In this document: piece by piece, positions 5,525-9,906 of the stretch | Layout of the letters: each line of letters begins with the position of its first letter | Position numbering within the stretch: the first letter of the stretch is position 1 | Assembly (NCBI GenBank): GCA_050013615.1 | Contig: JBEKEX010000154.1 | Coordinates: 1 to 9,906 of the forward strand | DNA from: JBEKEX01 sp050013615 | GTDB lineage: Bacteria; Chloroflexota; Anaerolineae; Anaerolineales; Anaerolineaceae | DNA length: 9,906 nt | Direction of reading: 5' to 3' | The notes under the pieces: generated by a model | Told to the model about the DNA's origin: nothing | Databases searched by the model: none | The model's input: only the letters and a program-made list of their open reading frames with translations | Position numbers and translations under genes: made by a program

Positions 5525-6244
5525 ATGGCAAAACATGGTAAGAAATATAATGCCGCCATCGCGAAGGTCGACATCAACGAGAATTACGAACCTCGCCAGG
5601 CGCTGACCTTGGTCAAAGAGACGGCATATACGAAATTCGACGGTACGGTGGAAATTCACATACGCATGGGTCTGGATCCCCGCCAGGCGGATCAGATGGT
5701 GCGCGATGTAGTGGTGTTGCCACATGGCTTGGGCAAAACGGTGCGTGTGCTGGTGTTCGCCCAAGGTGATGGGGCGGCCAAAGCCCAGGCGGCCGGTGCT
5801 GATGTGATCGCCGATAGCGACGAAATGATCAATAAGATTGCCGGCGGCTGGACCGAATTCGATGTGGCTATTTCCACGCCGGACATGATGGGCAAGGCAG
5901 GCAAGCTGGGTCGTGTGCTTGGCCCGCGCGGTTTGATGCCTAACCCCAAGGCAGGCACGGTCGTCCAGGCGGACGATCTGCCGCGGGTCATCGAGCAGGC
6001 CAAAGCAGGCCGTGTGGAGTTCCGTCTGGATAAGGCCGGCAACATCCACGTTTCGATCGGCAAGGTATCGTTCCCGGTCGAAAACCTGTACGACAACATG
6101 GCTGCTTTGATGGAAGCGCTTAAAAAAGCCCGCCCTGCTGCTGCGAAGGGCACTTATATCAAGCATCTGACCGTCACGTCGACAATGGGCCCTGGCGTCA
6201 AGGTCGATGTCAATGCTGCTCAGAGCATGAACGCAGTCGCATAA
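5525..6244 (+). CDS. rplA: 50S ribosomal protein L1
   Basis: L1 builds the mobile stalk next to the ribosomal E site and is the autogenous repressor of L11-L1 operons. The 239-residue product is slightly longer than the typical 229-235. It has the start MAKHGKKYNAA, the motif KFDGTVEIHIRMGLDPRQADQMVR, the domain II core with DVAISTPDMMGKAGKLGRVLGPRGLMPNPKAGTV (about residues 115-150), and the return to domain I with EFRLDKAGNIHVSIGKVSF. GAGGAGA gives a good ribosome site for the ATG at 5525. The two L1-type sites upstream of rplK and rplA are the expected targets for feedback by this protein. The gene closes the L11-L1 pair; a hairpin and a new promoter follow. Confidence 0.98.
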   Translation: MAKHGKKYNAAIAKVDINENYEPRQALTLVKETAYTKFDGTVEIHIRMGLDPRQADQMVRDVVVLPHGLGKTVRVLVFAQGDGAAKAQAAGADVIADSDEMINKIAGGWTEFDVAISTPDMMGKAGKLGRVLGPRGLMPNPKAGTVVQADDLPRVIEQAKAGRVEFRLDKAGNIHVSIGKVSFPVENLYDNMAALMEALKKARPAAAKGTYIKHLTVTSTMGPGVKVDVNAAQSMNAVA

Positions 6245-6256
6245 ATTGTAAATAGG

Positions 6257-6287
6257 TCCTGACAAGGTTATCGAGACCTTGTCAGGA
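6257..6287 (+). other. Perfect 12-bp hairpin after rplA
   Basis: TCCTGACAAGGT (6257-6268) and ACCTTGTCAGGA (6276-6287) form a perfect stem with loop TATCGAG. No T-run follows, so a classical terminator is unlikely. It may stabilise or define the 3' end of rplK-rplA mRNA. Its right arm contains the -35 element of the next promoter. Confidence 0.6.
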
Positions 6288-6307
6288 TCGGTAAACACCA
6301 TTAAAAT
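6279..6307 (+). promoter_or_regulatory. Predicted sigma-70-type promoter for rplJ-rplL
   Basis: TTGTCA (6279-6284), exactly 17 bases, then TAAAAT (6302-6307): five of six consensus bases in each box. Transcription would start near 6314, just before the L10 leader RNA. An internal promoter between rplA and rplJ is known in E. coli, which supports the placement. Confidence 0.55.
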
Positions 6308-6319
6308 GGTATTATAGTT

Positions 6320-6472
6320 CCGGTGTAAAAACCGGATGCTCACCAAAGACAGCCGGTGCCCTTTGAGGGCTCAATTTCCTGCTCAGGTGAAGACTTGAAC
6401 ACTCAACGTGTTCCCGTACGTGTGGAGAGCTTAAAGTCTTTGCCTGTTATTGGACCGGGCAAAGGCTTTTTT
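6320..6472 (+). promoter_or_regulatory. L10 leader RNA (ribosomal protein L10-L7/L12 autoregulatory leader)
   Basis: The leader begins with hairpin CCGGT/ACCGG (6320-6335). The L10-binding core follows: TCACC (6340-6344) pairs with GGTGA (6386-6390). Between them lie the signature AAAGACAG, a GCCC/GGGC hairpin (6358-6370) and CAATTTCCTGCTCA, as in known L10 leaders that bind the L10-(L12)n complex. A GAACAC/GTGTTC hairpin (6397-6413) follows, then a terminator. AAGACTT (6390-6396) is exactly complementary to AAGTCTT (6434-6440), the left arm of the terminator, and gives a readable antiterminator. Excess L10 complex binding the core would free the terminator arm and stop transcription before rplJ. 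Confidence 0.85.
6434..6472 (+). terminator. Attenuator terminator of the L10 leader
   Basis: AAGTCTTTGCC (6434-6444) pairs with GGCAAAGGCTT (6458-6468): eleven pairs including one G-U, 13-base loop, T-run 6467-6472. It lies only 31 bases before the rplJ start and its left arm is shared with the antiterminator pairing. Confidence 0.8.
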
Positions 6473-6503
6473 GTTCATATCTTACGAAAGGAGGTAAAAC
6501 GCA

Positions 6504-7034
6504 TTGGCTTTCTCAAAGGAGAAAAAAGCTAATCTGCAGAGTCAATATCAGGACTTGATCAAGAATAGCCAGGCAGTCTTTGTCGTTGGCTATAATGGCA
6601 TGAAGATGAAAGATATTGACGCTTTGCGCGTCAAGGTGCGCGAGATTGGCGGTGAACTGCATGTGGTCAAGAACACGTTGGCGGTGCGGGCATTGAAAGA
6701 TGCCGGAATGCCTGAGACGAATTATTTCGTAGGCACTTCGCTGCTCGGCTACGCGTTCACTGATCCGCCGGCAATTGCCAAGATATTGGATGAAGCTGCC
6801 AGCAAAACCGAGATCTTTACGGTCAAGGGCGGTTACTTGGGTACTGAAGTGTTGGATGCCAAACAAGTAAAAGCATTGGCAACCCTGCCTCCGCTGCCCG
6901 TCATGCGGGCCCGTTTGCTTGGTTTGCTGCAGACCCCTGCTACCCAGTTGGTCCGCACTCTGTCAGAGCCTGGCCGCCGAGTGGCTTATGTTATCAAAGC
7001 TCACTCCGAACAGCCTGCTGCACAAGCGGCGTAA
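6504..7034 (+). CDS. rplJ: 50S ribosomal protein L10
   Basis: L10 anchors the L7/L12 dimers to the ribosome base near L11 and autoregulates its operon through the L10 leader. The 176-residue product has the family start (M)AFSKEKKANLQSQYQDLIKNSQAVFVVGYNGMK. The rRNA-binding region follows with VVKNTLAVRAL and FVGTSLLGYAF, and then a long C-terminal helix (about residues 128-170, PVMRARLLGLLQTPATQLVRTL) where L12 dimers dock. The start is a TTG at 6504, chosen because a near-perfect AAAGGAGGT (6487-6495) sits 8 bases upstream and the protein aligns from there. A TTG start may moderate translation. rplL follows after a 69-base gap with a small hairpin. Confidence 0.96.
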   Translation: MAFSKEKKANLQSQYQDLIKNSQAVFVVGYNGMKMKDIDALRVKVREIGGELHVVKNTLAVRALKDAGMPETNYFVGTSLLGYAFTDPPAIAKILDEAASKTEIFTVKGGYLGTEVLDAKQVKALATLPPLPVMRARLLGLLQTPATQLVRTLSEPGRRVAYVIKAHSEQPAAQAA

Positions 7035-7040
7035 TGTGTG

Positions 7041-7058
7041 GATGAGGGATACCTCATC
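7041..7058 (+). other. Short hairpin between rplJ and rplL
   Basis: GATGAGG (7041-7047) pairs perfectly with CCTCATC (7052-7058) around the tetraloop GATA. There is no T-run. It may influence mRNA stability and so the excess of L7/L12 over L10; that is inference. Confidence 0.4.
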
Positions 7059-7103
7059 TCCATAAGTTATTACTCGTCGACTATTTTTGAAGGAGATTTT
7101 GAA

Positions 7104-7484
7104 ATGGCTAGTATCGAAAACCTGGTTGAAGAACTGAGCAAGCTTTCCGTTTTGGAAGCTGCTGAACTGGTAAAGGCCCTGGAAGAGAAATGGGGCGTTT
7201 CTGCTGCTGCCGCAGTCGCTGTGGCTGCTCCTGCTGCGGGTGGTGCTGCTGCCGCCGAACCTGTCGAGGAAAAGACTGAATTCGATGTCGTCCTCAAGGA
7301 TCCCGGCCCCAAGAAGATCGAAGTCATCAAGGTCATCCGCCAGTTGACCAACCTGGGCCTGGTGGAAGCCAAGTCCATGGCCGAGACCGCCGGTTCCAAG
7401 GTGCTGACAGGCGTTGCCAAGGCTGCTGCTGCGGATGCCAAGAGCAAGCTCGAGGCTGCCGGCGGCGTCGTCGAAATGAAATAA
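7104..7484 (+). CDS. rplL: 50S ribosomal protein L7/L12
   Basis: L7/L12 is the multicopy stalk protein that recruits and activates translational GTPases such as EF-Tu and EF-G. The 126-residue product has an N-terminal dimerisation and L10-binding helix pair (MASIENLVEELSKLSVLEAAELVKALEEKWG, residues 1-31). An Ala-rich flexible hinge follows (about 33-52), then the globular C-terminal domain (57-126) with FDVVLKDPGPKKIEVIKVIRQLTNLGLVEAK. The frame is open back to 7038, but AAGGAG at 7090-7095 and the family alignment place the start at ATG 7104. It is the last gene of the ribosomal cluster; strong hairpins follow. Confidence 0.97.
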   Translation: MASIENLVEELSKLSVLEAAELVKALEEKWGVSAAAAVAVAAPAAGGAAAAEPVEEKTEFDVVLKDPGPKKIEVIKVIRQLTNLGLVEAKSMAETAGSKVLTGVAKAAAADAKSKLEAAGGVVEMK

Positions 7485-7496
7485 CTTTAGTAAAGC

Positions 7497-7514
7497 CCTT
7501 CCATCCCTGGAAGG
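7497..7514 (+). other. Small hairpin just after rplL
   Basis: CCTTCC (7497-7502) pairs with GGAAGG (7509-7514) around ATCCCT. Only ATCTTT follows, so alone it is a weak terminator. It is probably an mRNA 3' element ahead of the main terminator. Confidence 0.4.
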
Positions 7515-7524
7515 ATCTTTGACT

Positions 7525-7574
7525 ACAAAAACAGTCTGCACGGCGAAATATTCGCCCATGCAGATTGTTTTTGT
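7525..7574 (+). terminator. Strong, roughly symmetrical terminator of the ribosomal protein operon
   Basis: A 16-base arm (7525-7540, ACAAAAACAGTCTGCA) pairs with 7559-7574 with a single G-U. The loop itself folds GGCGAA (7542-7547) with TTCGCC (7551-7556). The A-rich left and T-rich right ends supply a U-tract in either direction, so it can stop transcription from both strands between convergent rplL and lexA. Confidence 0.8.
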
Positions 7575-7580
7575 ATTTAC

Positions 7581-7614
7581 AAGAAAGCAGGACAGGGTTT
7601 TACGCCCTGTCCTG
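7581..7614 (-). terminator. Intrinsic terminator of lexA
   Basis: Read on the minus strand, CAGGACAGGG (7614-7605) pairs perfectly with CCCTGTCCTG (7597-7588) around a 7-base loop, followed by CTTTCTT (7587-7581). It starts 20 bases after the lexA stop codon. Confidence 0.75.
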
Positions 7615-7634
7615 TTGGTTGTCGAGCGATCTTT

Positions 7635-8339
7635 TTATGCGGCGACGGAAGCAACTTGACGGATGACCATTACCACCTTGCCTTTGATTTGCACTTCCCG
7701 CTTTTTGTCGATGTAGATGGGCTTCATGGTGGGATTGGCCGGCTGTAGGCGATAGCGGTCGCCTTCCTTATAAAAATATTTCAAAGTGGTCTCGTTGGCA
7801 TCGGGCAGCCAGACGGCAACCATGTCGCCGTTCTCAGCTACTTCGGTGCGCTTCATGATGACGATGTCACCATCGTTCACCATGGCATCGATCATGGAAT
7901 CACCTTGCACTTCCAGGGCAAAAAGGTCGTCCACCTTTTCGCGAGGCGGAAGCATTCCCCGGGCAATGCTCACGCTGCTTTCAGAGTCGAAATAACGGAG
8001 CGATGATTCGGGCACAGGAATGGGAGAACCGGCAACGATGCGGCCCATGATGGGGATGCTGAACACTTCATTGATTGCCGCGACCGCTTGTTCGACGGCC
8101 TGGCCGATGCGATGGGCGGGCTTGAGCACGCGGATGCTGCGGGAGATGTGCTTTTCGCGCAGAATGTCGCCGCGCTCTTCGAGCTTGTCCAAATAAAAGT
8201 CAACCAGCGAAGTTGACTTCACGTCGATCTCGTCGCCAATTTCGCGGATGGAAGGGGAGTATCCTGAACTATCGGCAAACTTGGTCAGAAACGCCAAGAT
8301 CTTTTGAAGTCTTTCTTCCATTTCTTTATCGCGGGTCAT
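7635..8339 (-). CDS. lexA: SOS repressor LexA
   Basis: LexA represses DNA-damage genes and inactivates itself when RecA filaments stimulate its self-cleavage. With the start at ATG 8339 it has 234 residues, a little over the usual 200-230. The N-terminal winged helix-turn-helix is at about 27-70 (GYSPSIREIGDEIDV...LDKLEERG). The cleavage site is A103-G104 within GRIVAGSPIPVPE. The serine-lysine protease dyad is S148 (VQGDSMIDAM) and K187 (ETTLKYF). All parts needed for regulated self-cleavage are present. The start at 8339 is preferred because AAAGGAGG (minus strand, 8350-8343) lies 5 bases upstream. A GTG at 8360 would add seven residues and overlap that site. It has its own SOS-regulated promoter, is convergent with rplL and divergent from the OsmC gene. 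Confidence 0.96.
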   Translation of the reverse strand: MTRDKEMEERLQKILAFLTKFADSSGYSPSIREIGDEIDVKSTSLVDFYLDKLEERGDILREKHISRSIRVLKPAHRIGQAVEQAVAAINEVFSIPIMGRIVAGSPIPVPESSLRYFDSESSVSIARGMLPPREKVDDLFALEVQGDSMIDAMVNDGDIVIMKRTEVAENGDMVAVWLPDANETTLKYFYKEGDRYRLQPANPTMKPIYIDKKREVQIKGKVVMVIRQVASVAA

Positions 8340-8364
8340 TTCGGCCTCCTTTGCGGCCACTTTC

Positions 8365-8376
8365 GATTATTTGTTC
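8365..8376. promoter_or_regulatory. Possible second, degenerate SOS half-site
   Basis: GATT-ATTT-GTTC matches GAAC-N4-GTTC at six of eight positions and lies at the predicted lexA transcription start, 18 bases from the good box. It could give weak cooperative binding, or be chance. Confidence 0.25.
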
Positions 8377-8383
8377 TATCAAT

Positions 8384-8412
8384 ATTATAGACAAGAACAT
8401 CCGTTCTGTCAA
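8384..8412 (-). promoter_or_regulatory. lexA promoter, perfect -35/-10, with embedded SOS box
   Basis: On the minus strand, TTGACA (8412-8407), 17 bases, then TATAAT (8389-8384): an exact consensus match. The spacer begins with the palindrome GAAC-GGAT-GTTC (8406-8395), the GAAC-N4-GTTC operator known from gram-positive-type LexA proteins. A bound LexA dimer would block the polymerase, so autorepression is predicted. Transcription should start near 8377. Confidence 0.9.
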
Positions 8413-8416
8413 GCGG

Positions 8417-8482
8417 TTGGTGACCATTATTTTACGGGTATATAAGCTCACTCTTTGCTTTTTGGTAAAAAACATTGATAAT
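8417..8482 (+). promoter_or_regulatory. Candidate promoters for the OsmC-family gene
   Basis: Two imperfect pairs are visible: TTGGTG (8417-8422) with TATATA (8439-8444, 16-base spacing), and TTGCTT (8455-8460) with GATAAT (8477-8482, 16-base spacing). Neither is clearly better. The SOS box at 8395-8406 is upstream of both -35 boxes, so repression of this gene by LexA is possible but less direct than for lexA. Confidence 0.35.
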
Positions 8483-8528
8483 AGAGCGTAGCTTTGTCCT
8501 ATTAAAATAAGACAATTTTGGAGGTAAG

Positions 8529-8930
8529 ATGGCAAACGCTACGGTTAAATGGATTGGCAGCAAGACCTTTGTCGGAATCGATTCGGGCAACCACTCGGTG
8601 GTACTCTCGACCTCTGCGGATGATGTTGGGATGAAACCTTCCGAATTGTTGTTGGTGGCGCTGGCTTCATGTACTGCGGTAGACGTGGTGGACATCTTGC
8701 AGAAGAAGCGTATCGACCTGAAAAGTGTCACCATCCGTATTTCCGGCGAACAAGATGTTGAACCACCTTGGGCTTACAATAAAATCCACCTGATCTATAG
8801 TTTGAGCGGAGCCGGGCTGGATGCAGCAGCCGCCGAACAGGCCATCCGGCTTTCCGAAGAAAAATATTGCTCTGTAGCCGCCACGGTCAGCGGAAAGGCA
8901 GCCATCACCTGGGAGTACGAGATCGTCTAG
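8529..8930 (+). CDS. OsmC/Ohr-family peroxide-detoxifying protein
   Basis: Proteins of this family are small cytoplasmic dimers with two cysteines that reduce organic hydroperoxides. The 133-residue product has the first catalytic cysteine, C48, in MKPSELLLVALASCTAVDVV, the typical motif on the long central helix. The second, C114, is in SEEKYCSVAATVSG. The strand pattern before and after fits the fold. Overall it looks more like the OsmC/YhfA branch than Ohr; substrate is not deducible. GGAGGT (8520-8525) fixes the ATG at 8529. It diverges from lexA across a 189-base region with the SOS operator, which invites the idea of joint control of oxidative and DNA-damage responses; that is only inference. 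Confidence 0.9.
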   Translation: MANATVKWIGSKTFVGIDSGNHSVVLSTSADDVGMKPSELLLVALASCTAVDVVDILQKKRIDLKSVTIRISGEQDVEPPWAYNKIHLIYSLSGAGLDAAAAEQAIRLSEEKYCSVAATVSGKAAITWEYEIV

Positions 8931-8939
8931 TAACCACGG

Positions 8940-9173
8940 TCATTTGTTGATCAGCCGGATGACCACGTTGAGCACGATGGTGAGTACAATGCTCAGAATA
9001 ATTGCTGCCAGAACCGGGATGATGCAAGTGAACCCTGACCCGGCGATACGGATGGTGCCGGGGAATTGCTCGATGCCCGGGATCTTGTTCAGCAGCCACA
9101 CGATCACACCCAGGAGCAATAGAGTTACCCCGCCGATGATCAACCCGCGTGCCAGAAGGTCCAGATTGAACAT
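8940..9173 (-). CDS. Small two-helix membrane protein, DUF2905-like
   Basis: The 77-residue protein has two membrane helices: about residues 8-28 (RGLIIGGVTLLLLGVIVWLL) and about 49-72 (IIPVLAAIILSIVLTIVLNVV). Between them lies the loop NKIPGIEQFPGTIRIAGSGFT. The P-G-I-x-x-F/L-P-G-x-I-R-I loop between two helices is the hallmark of the DUF2905 family, whose function is unknown. The stop codon lies 9 bases from the end of the convergent OsmC gene. No Shine-Dalgarno precedes the ATG; instead a -10-like TACAAT ends six bases before it, which suggests a leaderless transcript. The family call comes from motif memory. Confidence 0.8.
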   Translation of the reverse strand: MFNLDLLARGLIIGGVTLLLLGVIVWLLNKIPGIEQFPGTIRIAGSGFTCIIPVLAAIILSIVLTIVLNVVIRLINK

Positions 9174-9179
9174 GATATG

Positions 9180-9185
9180 ATTGTA
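9180..9185 (-). promoter_or_regulatory. -10 element placing the start of transcription at the DUF2905 ATG
   Basis: TACAAT on the minus strand (9185-9180) matches TATAAT at five of six bases and is 6 bases from the ATG, so the first transcribed base would be at or next to the start codon. No convincing -35 box is visible about 17 bases upstream. Confidence 0.4.
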
Positions 9186-9287
9186 GCATAGCCGGTGATC
9201 CTAACGATGGGATGAACCGCCCTATCGAGATTTTTTATAAACCATCAAAAAATTACGATCCAGAATGAACAAACAAGGAAAATAGCT

Positions 9288-9863
9288 ATGAGTATTTTCG
9301 ACAAGAAACGCCTTACCAATGACACTTTCAAATTGGACGTCGAGCGTATGCGCCGCGGCTGGTATGCCGATAAATATTTTGTCAACATTGCTACGATGTT
9401 ATCGATCCTGGCCGATCAAGGTTACCGGTATGAGGGCTGTTGCCATCATCTACCGGCGGATGTTTCACTGGACAACATTACCCCGGGTGATATCGAGGTC
9501 GAAATGCAGTGGTTCACCCGTCACTCGGGTAAAACGGTTGTGGTGGGCGTGGATAAAGCATTGGAGATGTTGCGCCAGTGCACCGGCTACTGGCAAAAAG
9601 ATGGTGCCTTTGTCAACACGGCCGATCAACTGGAAGTGTGGGCGGTCCATGATGGCAACACGGTGACGTATGACGGTGACCCGCTCGACGTGCTGCCGGT
9701 GATGCGGGTGCGTGGCCGCTATCGCGATTTTGCCATGCTTGAAACATCGACCCTGGGCGTGTTGACAAGGGCCAGCCGGGTGGCGACCAACGTCTATGAG
9801 ACCTTGATCGCGGCGCGTGGCAAGCCCATCATGTTTTTCCCGGCGCGGTTCGATCTGCATTAG
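9288..9863 (+). CDS. Nicotinate phosphoribosyltransferase-family protein, interrupted by an in-frame TAG (probable pseudogene)
   Basis: The family transfers phosphoribosyl to nicotinate (or a related base) in NAD salvage. The 191 residues before the stop carry the N-terminal features of one branch: FDKKRLTNDTFKLDVERMRRGWYADKYF (4-31), GDIEVEMQWFTRH (67-79), GDPLDVLPVMRVRGRYRDFAMLETSTLGVLTRASRVATN (about 130-168) and KPIMFFPARFDLH (about 179-191). AAGGA (9274-9278) supports the ATG at 9288. The TAG at 9861-9863 falls inside what looks like conserved sequence, since the same frame continues VQAADGYAYNIAVQ to the window end, fitting the expected PARFDxxxVQxxDGYA run. Full-length relatives are around 400 residues. 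So the gene is nonsense-mutated, misread, or rarely read through. TAG is a normal stop in other genes here, which argues against recoding. Confidence 0.75.
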   Translation: MSIFDKKRLTNDTFKLDVERMRRGWYADKYFVNIATMLSILADQGYRYEGCCHHLPADVSLDNITPGDIEVEMQWFTRHSGKTVVVGVDKALEMLRQCTGYWQKDGAFVNTADQLEVWAVHDGNTVTYDGDPLDVLPVMRVRGRYRDFAMLETSTLGVLTRASRVATNVYETLIAARGKPIMFFPARFDLH

Positions 9864-9906
9864 GTGCAGGCGGCCGATGGATATGCTTATAACATTGCCG
9901 TCCAGC

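Noticed and set aside
5477..6346. Long minus-strand frame opposite rplA
   Set aside because: Shadow of rplA; covers the intergenic L10 promoter and has no recognisable domain.
7038..7103. Upstream extension of rplL by 22 codons
   Set aside because: The added residues have no match to L7/L12, lack a ribosome site, and a clear AAGGAG precedes ATG 7104.
8340..8360. GTG start for lexA seven codons upstream
   Set aside because: The AAAGGAGG ribosome site lies inside that extension and points to ATG 8339.
9230..9253. ATTTTTT/AAAAAAT inverted repeat and TATAAA upstream of the last gene
   Set aside because: AT-only pairing is too weak to call a terminator and no -35 box is found at the right distance for the TATAAA; left uncalled.
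1..9906. Search for CRISPR arrays, insertion sequences, toxin-antitoxin or phage defence genes
   Set aside because: No repeated spacers, transposase, integrase or nuclease motifs were seen; all sizeable frames belong to housekeeping families or are shadows.

Overview
The window is a bacterial chromosomal segment dominated by translation and transcription genes. Gene order (fusA remnant, tuf, rpmG, tRNA-Trp, secE, nusG, rplK, rplA, rplJ, rplL), protein flavour, a gram-positive-type SOS box and moderate-to-high GC suggest a member of the Chloroflexota, most likely Anaerolineae. That assignment rests on recalled family patterns, not on a search. TAG, TAA and TGA all occur as ordinary stops, so the genetic code looks standard.

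Layout. 1-502: 3' end of a CCA-adding tRNA nucleotidyltransferase gene. 503-789: no convincing gene, ending in a strong intrinsic terminator. About 794-2341: an elongation factor G gene without its whole GTPase domain, beginning a few bases after that terminator. 2369-3571: complete tuf (EF-Tu), whose last 45 bases are repeated in tandem just after its stop codon. 3663-4262: rpmG (L33), tRNA-Trp(CCA) and secE. 4287-7484: nusG, rplK, rplA, rplJ, rplL. 7497-7614: stacked hairpins that end the ribosomal operon and, from the other side, lexA. 7635-8339: lexA on the minus strand. 8529-8930: an OsmC-family gene diverging from lexA. 8940-9173: a small DUF2905-like membrane protein on the minus strand. 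9288 to the window end: a nicotinate phosphoribosyltransferase-family gene whose frame is broken by an in-frame TAG.

How it works together. EF-Tu, L33, tRNA-Trp, L11, L1, L10 and L7/L12 supply the elongation machinery; SecE and NusG serve secretion and transcription-translation coupling. Regulation is readable in the RNA. Two L1-binding-type stem-loops sit before rplK and before rplA. An L10-leader RNA with a terminator and a competing antiterminator pairing precedes rplJ, behind a good internal promoter. LexA has a perfect-consensus promoter with an SOS operator inside the spacer, which predicts autorepression.

The most notable points are structural: the decapitated fusA next to a terminator, the exact 45-base repeat at the end of tuf together with codon usage in tuf unlike its neighbours, and the nonsense codon in the last gene. 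The first two may be real rearrangement or tuf replacement, or may be assembly joins, because tuf and fusA are often multicopy. I saw no CRISPR array, insertion sequence, phage gene or clearly new multi-gene system.
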